DNA of 64,000 nucleotides from Monilinia fructicola. Taxonomy: Eukaryota; Ascomycota; Leotiomycetes; Helotiales; Sclerotiniaceae. The position numbers and the translations under genes are program-made. Positions 1-12,210 of this stretch are shown here, in pieces (the first letter of the stretch is position 1; every line of letters starts with the position of its first letter). Below the pieces are notes generated by a model. The model saw only the letters and a list, made by a program, of their open reading frames with translations. It had not been told where the DNA came from and searched no databases. Location of the stretch: contig VICG01000008.1 of assembly GCA_008692225.1 (NCBI GenBank), positions 569,001-633,000 of the forward strand, given 5' to 3'.

Positions 1-2180
1 TTTCCCATCAATAATGTAGAGATGGTATGGTGTTTCCCATGTGCCTTCTTTCAGTGTTTGTATCCAACTCAAAAAATCGACGCATCTTATTCTTAAACTG
101 TTCATCTCGTGCATAGAACCCCTAAGAGGAATTCATCTCGAGCAGCAGGTTATAGACCCTCGAGTATCAACCCCCTTTACTCGGCAGATCAGCGAACGTT
201 GCTGAAACCCTTACCTCACAATCACTGTCGAAAACTCGATCGACCGCTCCACCCAATCTGCAATACGTTTTATCAAGGATAAATCTTGGAATTAGCTAAC
301 CTCAGGAAAGTACCCATCTACAATACACGGAGTAAAGAGAGCGATGTGAAGGGAGCATGCAGCCAGAATTCTGCAGCCACGCTACGATAGCGGACGTAAA
401 CCCTTTAATTTCACAAATTGTTCAAGACAAGATGTAGAAAGATTTGCTGCCCATACAAATATGTGATGGTCGTGCGTTGCGTTTCACATTATATGTGCGT
501 CGGCATATAAACCTACTACCACCTCGGAGAATGTCGAAAACGGTTCGGAAACACATATTCAACGGGCGAAATCATCCATTCCCGGAGTTAGGAAACACAA
601 CCAATCAACGTAGCAGTTTGAACAATTGAATAATGCAATGATACCTAAGATCGATTAGATGGGATGATTACCGTGTCGGATCCTAAATATCATCAGATAC
701 GCGCAACTAGGCAGCTCTATACATAAAGAGCCGAAGCCGACCCCTTCATTTCCACTTTCTGCAACACGATGCAGGCCAAGAGGAATCGAAGATGTCTCAC
801 TACCCCGCCAAAGCTTTATCCTTGGGCGTGGGGTGAGAATTCTTGATTGATCTTCGTTCAAGAACCCGATTTTTTATGGGATTCAACAAAGATAGAGCAA
901 GCGGTTTTCGAAAAGTAAATGCGGTGGAAGAATAAGACACGGGGGTTTGATTTCTGTTTTTACATTGCTGAGACATCCGAAACTTGAAGGATGTCAAATA
1001 GCAGAAACGGGTACCAGATCGTAACGATATGAGCTCTCTAGTAGCTGGTAAGATGACGATATATCTAATAACCATCTGAGATAAGTGACACCTACATGAT
1101 CGTATCTCTTCTGATGAAGAAAAGCATACTTCTCCTGAGGGTTGAAACATTGTATTACACCAGGTATGAGCCAGGATATAATTTGAAGATGCATGGCAAC
1201 CAGGATACAGGATCCCGCAGCAGTCCCTCTTCAGACTCAAGCAAAACTATTAAATCATCCTGATCTTTCCACTGTGTATGGTTTATTTCGAAGAGCAGGG
1301 TTTTAATATGCAGTACAGTCAGTCTCCTTCTGATCATGAGAGCTTTTAATCGACCATGGTTATTAAATCTGCAGTCGTGCTTTATCATACGATAACTGTA
1401 TGCGACTCATGGAAGGGGTTGTGTTTTCGAACAAATATCATTCTGGTACTTGACTGAGTCCGCTGCTTTATTTGAGCCATAGGTAATAGGTTGTCAGTAT
1501 TGTTGTGATTGGAAACCCCCACAATCTCGCAGACCATTTTGATAAGTAGAGCGACTGAAGCATGCATTTGATCTTCGGGTAAGACAATTGCCTGTACGCA
1601 CACAGTAGTTATATCTGCGGACCGATTTTGCATGCCCCTTTTGACTGGTGAGGCATCGTAGGAGTAGTTGAAGTTCCTTGTCCGTTGTGAATGTACAGAT
1701 GCTTCGCACGCATTCAACAACTCTACCTTCCTGACCAAAAGTTAGCCTGGGCCAGCGCAGAAGTAGACAATAGCCTCCACCTTTAAATCCGCAGCACCTT
1801 CATCGCGACTTCTGGGTATTACTAAAGAAGACAATCCCTCATTGTCCACTGTCTCCGAAATGCAATTGCTCTTGACGCTATCATGAATTTTGCGCCGCCG
1901 ACCCAGCGTACATGTGAACAAAATCTCATTTTCAGTCAGCAAGGTGCATACGACCAACACAGACCTTGAAATCTAATTGGTCGTGTCAGCATGCTGCATT
2001 GAGCGGCCGCTAGTTTGTTGTACTTAGCCAATGGAACTAGCCACGGCTCTCTTAGTTCTATGCGAAAAGTGGAGTCTAGAGCTTTGGATAACAGCCTCCT
2101 TTGTATAGCCTCGCCTCGTCAGCTCTCTGATCCTTATATCAAGAAGAATATATATATATATCATCCATCACATACCGAAC
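1..2180. other. No supportable gene
   Basis: Moderate-GC sequence with only short open frames on both strands. The longest is about 146 codons. None shows a recognisable motif, splice-linked continuation or biased codon use. A decayed gene cannot be excluded, especially on the minus strand between 1385 and 1960. Confidence 0.4.
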
Positions 2181-2266
2181 AATGTTGTGCTCTGTCATAA
2201 TCCCTTCATACCTCCCAAACTTCCCAAGTATACATCCACCATAATTCTCAACTTAACCACAACAAA

Positions 2267-3105
2267 ATGCATCTCATTTTTGACCGGCGCAACTGGCCTA
2301 GTCGGTTCCTCCATCCTCCAAACAATGCTCACTCATCCCTCCATCACCAAGCTATCTATCCTCTCCCGAAGCCCCGTGCCCCTTGCCGAGAGTCATGCAA
2401 ATCATGAGAAAGCACATGTCATAATCCATAAGGATTTTAAGGAATATCCGGAGAGTGTGTTGGAGCAATTGAGAGGTGCCGAAGGCTGCGTTTGGGCGTT
2501 GGGGACCAGCAGTGCGGGGGTTGATAGAGAGTGAGTGTTCCTTGTAATTGGCCAATATGAAAGGAGGATATATGAAGAATGAATGTTAATGTTGGGTTAA
2601 CGATAGGAGATATACCGAAATAACACAAACCTACACCCTCGTGGCCGCGCGAGCTTTCTCCCCACTCAACTCCCCCAAACCCTTCAAGTTTCTCTACATC
2701 TCTGGTGAAGGCGCAACTGCATCGCCGGGTATGCTCACACCTATGTTTGGCATTGTGAAGGGGCAAACGGAAAGTGATCTCCTTGCTCTTCCTTCCAAGG
2801 AGAAAAGTTGTGAGAATTTGAGGGTATATAACGTGAGACCGGGCGGTGTAGATGCTTCTGCACACGAAGAGATCAAAGCCTTCATCCCACAAAGAACGGG
2901 AATGCTGAGTTTGTTGGAAATAGGATTATTTCCGGTCATTAGAACTTTGAGTAAGAATATGTGGACTCCAACGAGGGAGATGGGGAGGGTAGTCACAGAG
3001 TTGATGTTAGGCGATGGGGACAGGTTGGAGGGAACTGGGGTTGTAGAAGGGAGTAGCGGGAGAACCTTGAGTAATATTGGGTTAAGGAGATTGGGTGGAT
3101 GGTAG
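2267..3105 (+). CDS. NAD(P)-binding epimerase/dehydrogenase-like protein, 2 exons, frame broken near start
   Basis: Exons are 2267-2530 and 2607-3105, joined by a GTGAGT...CGATAG intron of 76 bp. The product is a small atypical SDR/NAD(P)-binding protein. The Rossmann glycine motif TGATGLVGS lies right after the start, and downstream there are YISGEGA and a YNVRPGG segment typical of this fungal epimerase-like family. The only sensible ATG (2267) is out of frame with the Rossmann motif by one base. A five-T run at 2277-2281 would need to be four T's to give MHLILTGATGLVG. With that correction the two exons total 762 nt (253 residues), a normal length for the family. No upstream ATG lies in the downstream frame. 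The substrate is unknown. Confidence 0.75.
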
Positions 3106-3637
3106 AGAGAAGATGTTTACGATCAATTTTCACAATTCATTTTTTATGAGAGCAATTTCGATGTAGTAGGAGATAGTAATTCATTTAATATCGTATCGTC
3201 TCGATTTGAAATCTCAAGATGTCTACCTTATATTTTACCCCTTGGAATAGCTAAGCTCTATGGCTTTATATCCCATTCCTTGTTTTCCGCATCCCCCCAA
3301 GAATCAAAGCTCCGTATACACATCTTCTTTCCGTCCATCCATCCATTATACAAAAGAAATTCAAATGACTGTAGATCATCAATCTCCAAACCCCCTTCCC
3401 CATTAGAATTAAAGTAAAATTGGTATCATAGAATAGTGCTTGTAAGAGCAAACGTAGAGTAAAAACGAGAGAGACAAAAGAATGAAACCGTATCATAACA
3501 TGTGATGGGAATCGTAAAGGTCATTACACGTTTTTACACGGGATGGAAAACATCAACGATATAAAAAAACGATGAAACGCCATGAGAAATCAAAACAAAG
3601 GAAAAAGCGAAAAGAGAGTAGATGGAAGGGCGAAAGT
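3106..3637. other. Convergent intergenic/3'-UTR region
   Basis: This lies between the stop codons of two converging genes. It contains only short frames and AT-rich 3'-UTR-like sequence. Confidence 0.5.
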
Positions 3638-4874
3638 TTAAACCTTAACACCTTGTTTGTTAGATGGCATAACGAAAACGGCTGGCTTGAGTAAAAATGG
3701 CGACATAGGGACAGTAGCTGCAGATGGTGCAGATGGAGATAAATGAGTATCAGGTCGAGAAGCCTCGGGCTTTTCTTTCTTTTGAGGTTGAAGAAGTTGA
3801 GGTTGAGGTTGAGGTTGAGGTTGAGGTTTTTTTGGTTTCTTTTCCTCTGGATGAGAGTCCTCAGAAGGGTCATCACCCATCCTAATAATCTCATCTTCCA
3901 CATCAGCCAAGAGTGCAAAAACATCCGAATCGGCGTAGATCCGAATAGATTCCACAGCTCTACGCCTTGATTCCCTCTTCTCTTTGAGTTCCATTTCTGA
4001 CAGTTCAGGTATGATCTCAACCTCGAGAAGAGCTTCTCGAATGGGAATAGTTTCCTTGATAGGACTTCTAGGCGGGGTTATAGCAGCCATACTGATGGCA
4101 CTATCGTTCCTCTCTTTAGGAGTCGTGACAGGCATAAATACGGCTGCAGCGACATGCTCTAGTAACTTTTGTCGCACTCTTGTACGTCTGTTTTCAGCTT
4201 GATCGAGTTTAGAGACCCAGTCATCAATTGATGAATCGAGTTCTGCAAGTGCCTCTTCTTGCTTGAGTATGGAATCATGAGAAAACCTGGCGGTGCGGGG
4301 TGAGCGAAGGTAGGTGCAGATGCGATCATGAAGATTGCGACGACCGGCACGTAGAGAGCGGTGTGTTTTGCGCAGATAGAGACAGCGTTCATCCAAAGCG
4401 CGGAGTTCCTAAGGGATGTTAGTAAGGATATAGAAAAGTGAGAGGAAGGTGACATACCCGTGAAAGTTCATCGACGTCTTTCGAGTTAAGAACTTCGAAT
4501 CGATTCACCTGTCCAATCGCCTGGTATCTGAGCGTCTCCATTTCACCCTGAGTCAATTTTGAGCTTGCTTGAGCAACCCTTACCCCCTGGGGTAAATGTT
4601 CAAAGGCTATTTGTTCCTCTAGAGTTGGCACTGGAGTTCGTCTCGATGAGGTCCCCTTGATGGGTGATCCGTCAGCATGCTTCTTGGGTCGTCCTCGATC
4701 CATCACTGAAGGACCGAATTCAGATTCCCCACGTCGGTGAGATAGAATCGGAGCAAGACTACCGGATCTTTGCTTTTGAGTGATACCAGCTTCAGATTGA
4801 TTACGATAATGACCCGGGGACTGGTGTCGCTGGGATGGTGTGTGGGTAAGACTTCCAGATCGTTGTTGTTGTTG

Positions 4875-4905
<31 letters not shown>

Positions 4906-6077
4906 TGTTGTTGTTGTTGGATGGCGACAGTTTCGGATTGATTGCGAGAATGAGCTTGGAATTGACGACGGGGAGTTGGAAGAGGAAGGCTGGTTATGCT
5001 CTCATTCACGCCTTGGTGCATGATGGTAGATGTATCTTTGGTAGGCTTTGGAGAGGATCGCCCAGAGAGAAAACTCATCCATGGCTTTGGTGATGATCGA
5101 CCAGTCATCATCCAAGGCTTTGGAGATGAACGACCTTCTCTTGGAGAATTGGGTGTAGTGGTTGTGGTTATTGCGGAAGTTGGTGCCGTAGAAAGAGTAG
5201 TTGATGAAGGAGTGAATGGAGAAGATTTGTGATTTGGAGAATGTTCCATCATTCTAGCTGATTTTGGTGGAACTTGTGGTGGCGTTGGTGATCTAAGTGT
5301 ACTTGGTGAAGAATGAGTACGAACTCTCTGTGGCATTGGTGTATTCCTGGACGGAATGAGAAGCGGAGCTAATGATTTCGGTGAAAGAGGGTGAGGTGAA
5401 TGCAGGCGACTTTTAGAATTTGATCGTTGTCTCTTCAAATCGCTGGACACATTATTCTTGTTGCCAATCTCGCCACCCTCATCTATAATTGGCCCTTCAA
5501 TACATGTAACTAAAGATTCACCATATGTATTTTGCCTCCATTTGCCACCTGGCGCACTAAAAGATCTTTCATGTAAAGGAGGCCTTCCCGGTATGGTAGC
5601 TATTCAAAGTCAATGATACGCAAACTCTGAAATTGCTGAAGAACTTACGAGAATCCATTGCAGCTTCATGTACTGTAGTCATAAATCCTAATTCTGTAAG
5701 ACTCGGCTTTCTTCGTTTATTGAGTTCTTTTGGTTTTTGAATATTTTGTTTCTCTCCTGAGGTAGACGTGGATTCGGAATCTACGTTGGGGCTTTGTCGG
5801 CCTGAGCTAATCGATAGCTTCTCTTTAGATGGGAATATACTGTATTTTCGTGGTGCTTCACTAGGCTGGTGCATTCTCCAAATATATTTCTCTTTCTCTT
5901 CCGTAGCTGGTAATTGTGAACGCTGAATATAATGTGAGCAAGAACCAGCTTGATAACGAATATATAATAACATACAATGTCTTGAGGAGAAGGTGATACA
6001 CTCAACTCGCGAGCTATTAAGTTATTTAAACCAACACTGCTAGCAGCATCGACTATATAGTCGGCAATATGGGCCAT
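3638..6077 (-). CDS. Up-regulated-during-septation (Uds1)-type protein, 4 exons
   Basis: Exons on the minus strand are 6077-5976, 5922-5649, 5599-4458 and 4408-3638. All three introns (49-53 bp) have GTATGT or GTAAGT donors, and the last has a CTAAC branch point. The spliced frame is 2289 nt, 762 residues, intact. The start is MAHIADYIV. The protein has a conserved PGRPPLHERSFSAPGG block near residue 126 and a long Ser/Pro/Thr-rich disordered middle. A 19-residue glutamine tract lies at about 353-371. A charged helical region at about 440-600 (LEEQIAFEHLP...ELRALDERCLYLRKTHRSL) resembles the fungal Uds1 domain. The C-terminal tail has a PQ repeat. In fission yeast uds1 is a septation-associated gene; a septation or polarity role here is inference. 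Confidence 0.8.
3786..3831 (-). repeat. TTGAGG hexamer repeat coding Pro-Gln
   Basis: Tandem TTGAGG units inside the last exon of the Uds1-type gene encode an in-frame PQPQPQ stretch, so length variation would keep the frame. Confidence 0.85.
4863..4919 (-). repeat. Trinucleotide (CAA/CAG) tract coding polyglutamine
   Basis: Nineteen glutamine codons in the Uds1-type gene, with a block of eight CAG flanked by CAA codons. Confidence 0.95.
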
Positions 6078-9000
6078 ATTTAGGAATTGATCCGTTTCGA
6101 AGCTCCCGGCTTATTTTTGCAATTCAATGGTGTAGGAAAGATAGTTCAATACTCAAATTCTCTGGGAAGAACTGTGGCATATATATTAATATAACAGAGA
6201 TAGAAATGTATAATATGGAATCGATCCACTTGGTGAAGTTTAGAGACAAAAAAGACAGGATTAAGATATACTCAAGGAAATCCAGACACTTGGACCGACC
6301 CAGCGAGGATTCGAGTGGAGATATGTAATATTCTTAACAGATCCATCCCCAGTCTATAGAGTAATGTGCAACAGGGTCCACTAGTGTCATTCTTTTCCTT
6401 TTCTCCTTCTTATGGCGAAAATCAATGACTGTAGAGTCTGAAACAGGTACAGTGAAAAGAACAAGAAGGGGTTAGTAAGCACTGAACCTTGTGGTAAGGT
6501 TTGTAGGATGCTTGTGAGGGGATGCATGTATGTGTGAACCTCGGAACTACCTATTTGCCTCAATTACTTACGGAAATCTTACCTGTGTAGATGGTGAGGA
6601 CATATGCGGACTGTGAATTCCTGGGTTGGATGAGATGCAAGCTGTTTGAGGGTGCTAGTGACAAAACAAGGGTGATTGATGAAATGAAACCGCTTGGAGC
6701 TTTTGACAGGTTAGCACTTCGCTTACTTCTACGGAATCAACCTAGGGTCCGTGCTCCCCGTGCACACTCATGGCAGCCATGTAAATGCATGGAAGACTAG
6801 GAACAGGTAAGGAACTATCAAGCAAGAAAAGTCATTAACTGCATGAGAATATGTAAGGATCATAGGATTCCACACAGGGCTTTTCATTGGTGTGTAAGAA
6901 CAACTGATAGATTCTTTTAGGGGGGGTGGGGGGGGAACTAGTCCAAGGGAGGAGGAGGGGTTGAAAAGAAGGGAACAGTAAGACATGAAGATTGATGAGC
7001 TTCGAAATGATGATCATTGATGAATTCGTGATGTACCTGCTTATTCGAGGGGGTGGCTAATTCAAGGATCGGATACTCGAAGAGACTCTTCATGTTAAGA
7101 TCATGAAGTTAATCGAGAAGTGGTACTGTTATGGATTGTTTCGGTGGAGTTCTGAGAAGTTTGATGTGATCTCGATGAACTCTCATCCTCCTACTGTAGT
7201 TTCCGTTCTCTAAGATAACTAATCTGATGAAATTAACATAGCAAAATCAAAAGAAGCTTCGTATCAGAAGATTGGGTTTAACTTGGCAGTTGTCTTGCAC
7301 AGACGTTGATTTTGGGTTGAAAACGGCAAATCGGAACTGTTTTGTTAAACTATTTTAATCATTTGTACTTTCTCACCTGCGGTTCAATGGATGTATTTTT
7401 GTTTTTGGGGTCGATGTGGAGAACTTCGGCTAGAGATTCGAGTCTACAGTATAAGTTTGTCTTAAAGCTCTAACAACAGCAACGCTGTACGGTGCTTGTA
7501 ATGTATACGATATCTAAAGGCTCCACATTACGTCTATGAACAAACTGACTGGAACTTCAAAACAAAATATCATGTGAGGTAATTGGATGAAGAATTCAAG
7601 TCCAGAGCCGGAACAGATGAAAACGATCCCTAAGATTGAAGCTAATATGCTATCATCACACATGTCGAAGGTTTGTATCACTTCACTTATTTTGTCGAGA
7701 GATTGATCGTCTACGTAGACTGGTATATACTATATATTGAATTCAAGTTCATGATACTAATCTTGTTTCTGGGGGAAGAAATACATATCTATCAAAACAA
7801 ACTCTATTCACTTGCTACTTCCGTCTTTTGGCCAATCGTCTAATTGATCTAATGACTCGCATCCAATGATCATAAACGCATCAAACATACCGCTCGCTCA
7901 AGAGCCTCAGACTACGAATTTTATACGGGAGATTTGGATGAACGTTTCCAGTCTCCTTCATCTCAATGATCTCACCCAAAGATTTTCAATCACCTCATCG
8001 TGCTCGTTCATGTATGTGGAAGGGTTTTCAATGACCGGGAAAGAATCCACGGCGGGGTAGTTGTCTCTATTCAGAGATTTCCCCGAACTTGTCTGTGCGG
8101 TCTCATTCTTGGAAGCTCTAGACTAAGTGAATCAGGACTCTCAAACCTCTAGAGTATGAATATTTCGGCGCAAGTCCGGTATTCTAGCCACTCACAATGG
8201 ACTTGATGTCGAATCTCTTCTCATATCATTTCCGTATTGATCCTAACATACCTACTGGATAGCCTTACTAATGGGGTTCCGTTCTTTTGCCAACAGTTCG
8301 GATACTCTACTATCTTTGGAAAAGTCTCGATGAGCGTGGTATGGAAAATCTCTCGCTGGACATACCTATTATAACCTTAGATCGTCTTGTCGTCATGAAA
8401 ATCATCGGGAGTGTGAAAGCTTGACTATGAGCTATATTCGTGATGCTTAACATTCAGGTTATTTCACCGGGTCCTCACACGAGAGTTGTGCAACTCAACG
8501 TCATTTTAAAGCTAACCTAATCAATCAGTCCATCATATCAAATCCTTGATACATCCATGGATATCATGAAAAAGTATAATATAACCTCAATTCAACGATT
8601 TGTACGGAGTATGAAATAGATTATAGTCGACGGCCCAGTATACCCCACAAGTTCGTACATCATTACAACGGCCGCCAATAAGAATTGATTGGCAATCTCT
8701 GGTACCGCTCTAGGCCTAACTTGTCAACAATACCTACGGCCGGGGAGTACATATGCTGTACGGTAAGCACCAGGTACATGTGTTTCAATATCTATGATGT
8801 AGTATAGGATTTCTAGCGGCCATATGCTACATCTAGATACAAATCAGCATTTGATCAACCGCCTCAATGTTATCGGGCACCTTGTTTCGTCCAATATTCC
8901 CCTCATCTTTTCATTTCATCGTGCTCGTGCATCAGAACTACCGGTGTGAAGAATGGCGAGTTATGCGACTGCTCTTGCATCCGAGCCGCATCAAAACTCA

Positions 9001-12000
9001 CAAAGATCCCTCCTTTCCCCCTCCCCCATAAGTTGAAATTGCTTCTTCATGACTTCTGTTTGCTAAAACCTCACAGTTTCGTCTGAACTTTCGTAGCATA
9101 TAATACACAGCAATAGCCGTACACTTCCAATGCATAAAGTGATATGAACCTACAAACTATTCGAGATTGCAGTACTGCGAATCAAAACCGTGCAGAATGT
9201 CCACTGTCCACCAAATTTCATACACCATGAAGATGTTCGAGCCATTGTACCAGCTGATACCACATTCGGCCTCATTTCCTTTAGTTCTGCGCTGCGCTGC
9301 GCATCAAGTTTTAGCGAATAACTACATTTTCACGATTCAAGAACAAACACCTATTCGTGCACAAGAGATGAAATTATGCTTCCAGATCTGGTTTCAATTC
9401 ATCCTCAAATGTCACCATGAATGATCACGTACAAATGCTATTCTCCAACGACCTTCCAATCGTCTCCCTTTCCCTAAAGCACTTTCTCAATTTGGTTCCT
9501 ATCGTTGTCTTTCAATACTACTTAATGGATGTGAGCGACTATTGATGGTTCTCTCAACGGAGTAGGACTCTATCAAGGTAACTGTTAATTAGCACATCGC
9601 ATCTGTAACCAGAGTAACGACCCATCATAATATCCAAGGTGCCACGAGATCCCCCTTTTCGTATCTATTCACGATTCTGGCTTTGCGGCATTATTGCAAC
9701 ATTGTCGAATGGAAGCTCTAGTCTGTTTCTTCCTATGCCCGATTTTTTCAATCATGTGTTCCAAATTAGAAACGCATAATGTTTATGAGCAGCTCATCAT
9801 TAATTCTCCTTAGCCCAAGATGTAATTTATGCAGCAACTTTTTGTTTGGAACTATAGAAACGTTCCAAGATTAATTCAAGGATGGTGCAGTGCAAACCTT
9901 TCCCGTGGTATGGCACAACGAATGTATCTAAAAATCTTCAACTCAAACTACTACAGTAACAACGGTTGAAATATGATATTATTGAAGAATCAAATATTTC
10001 AATTCATCTATATCTTACAATTGTATCACAATCTCAACCTTTTGCAGATAGGAAAGCTTTCCCCGCCCCCTCCGTGCACCGAATACTTGTACATACAGTA
10101 CATACCTGAGAAATTAGCTAATAGATCGACATCACCAAATGACAAAGGTGATCATTTGTCAATTTCCTGGCCAGACGTTACCTTCGGCGATGAACCCTGA
10201 AATATAGCCTTATAGTAATGACTTCCCATCAACAATATAACATATAAACTCTAAGGGAAATACCCATCCACTGATAAGAATCAACCAGTCTGCAAACAGT
10301 CTAGTCACCTCACCCCGAAAGACGTGGTGAGCATGGTATATTTACTGGGGCCAAGCCGATGGTTCGAAACGGATTGGTATAATAAATTAAGGAGTTACTT
10401 CCGCCTCTTCGATACCACGCCAGTACAACAGTGCATATATGATGCATGGTGGTAGTGGGGAACTGTGGCTATTTGGAAGGAAGAACAGAAACAAGAATTC
10501 GAATACGGACCCTTTGAGCTTGGTTTATAACAATATGCGTTTGAAATCATGGCATTCCATTAGGGTTTATGTGCCGTGGAGAATAAGTGGGCACGGTACT
10601 AGAAGGGAAGTGTGACATGACTAACGAGCATAAATTCAGGGTCTTTACCAAAAGTATATTGGGAATGATATCTGTGCGAGAAAGTAAAGGGTTTTTGTAT
10701 TCGAAGACTGAGTAATGGCTGCGCCTGATGCGGTTGTTGCGACTCAAAATTCCCTCCTCTTCTTTTGCAAAACAAGCATCATCAATGCTTCAATTGTCCA
10801 TAAATTCTCCGTAGAAATAAAACCTGTTAGTAGTTGTGCTTGATGGAAGTTAGTTTATTGGCTCTTTTAGCGAACCTCTTTATTAGTCCTGAAGGAGCTC
10901 GAGGAGTTCCCAAGATGTACCTCTAATCCAGTACCCTCGAGGTCATCTGTAACACTATACAACTACTCATCTGTATTGCTGTCGATATGGACTATACTCC
11001 AGGTACAGTATTGTATCACCATACTACACTGTTGACCAGTAGCACATATTGCAAGTGGGTGTTCAGCAGGATTGTCCAACGGAAATCCTAAGTTTCAGTC
11101 AGGTTCGTCCTTACTGCGCTGTACCGTATATTGATCCCCTTAAAAACTCCACCTCAGTGTCCAAAGTGCGCAACCATATCCACCCATGTTCCAGACTCCA
11201 GTTTTTGGATGTCCTAATGCAATCCTATCGCTATCAAAAACTTCAGATAATTTGATTGCAGCTTCGTATCTTTGGGTGTAAGCGGGGCTGGCCGCATATG
11301 CTTTTGAGTGAGGGAGAAGAAGGCTTGGGCTTCTTTGCTGAGGCTCGGAGACTTCGATGAAATAATCTGATTCACAGAGTTATCTGCACCCCTGGTAGTT
11401 TATACCGTACTTGATCCAATAGCATGGCTATCGAGATGCTGGGCCTAACGAACGACAAGTCCTCTGCAGGTCACGATAATGCGACCAGCTGCAGCCTATA
11501 GGAAAGAATATCCCGATTGTGTTTTTCCCTTGTACAACTTTGCTGTACATGATATCATACATATCGCCGGTCCTTAGGTATAGTCCGCAATTGGTTCAGA
11601 ATGAGACTTTTTTGTGAGATTTTTTTCGTATTCGAGGTATGAGGTTATGTCACATACATGACTATACCTTGGTACCTTCTGTACCAACCTGCCACATGGA
11701 ACTCTCGTGGAGAACCCCGAATCCTCCCACGACAGTTTCGCGCCATGAAACAGGGCAGATGGATATTAAACACGACTCTTAATTTGAATCTAACAGGGAG
11801 ATCCTTCCGGCCGGTTTTCGAATCCTTCTAGATCTGTTCCTAGATCTATCTACACACGGCTCGGTTGGTCAAACGTTGTGTGTCCCGGCTAATATGATTT
11901 GGGTGAAGGATTATTATTGTTCAGGAGCTCGAGACAGGGAGGTAAACCAACGGGATGGTCGAGAGATCTTAACCGTATTAGCACATAACGGCATATCATG

Positions 12001-12210
12001 TGATCACAGATGGTATTCCCAGGTACCTAGTTCTTGCCTTTCGAGCCTTAGGCTCAATATTAGTTGTTTACCCCTCCCCCACCTTGCAACCAGACTACAA
12101 AATCAAAATCAACCTGGAAATCTTTGACCTTCACCGACCAACGCCAGTAAGCTCAAGTTCGGCCCGGCAGTTGTAATACCTTCTTTCCATCCAATAGGGC
12201 TCCCTGTTAT
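6078..12210. other. Six-kilobase stretch without a supportable gene
   Basis: The composition is ordinary gene-space GC rather than AT-rich transposon. The open frames are all shorter than about 85 codons, with no motif, splice continuation or tRNA-like fold that I can see. It probably contains the 5' regions of the two flanking divergent genes (starts at 6077 on minus and 12211 on plus), plus possible non-coding transcripts. A G-rich run lies at 6921-6935. Confidence 0.4.

Noticed and set aside
4770..5232. Plus-strand frames with poly-Leu opposite the Uds1-type gene
   Set aside because: Antisense shadows of the polyglutamine exon.
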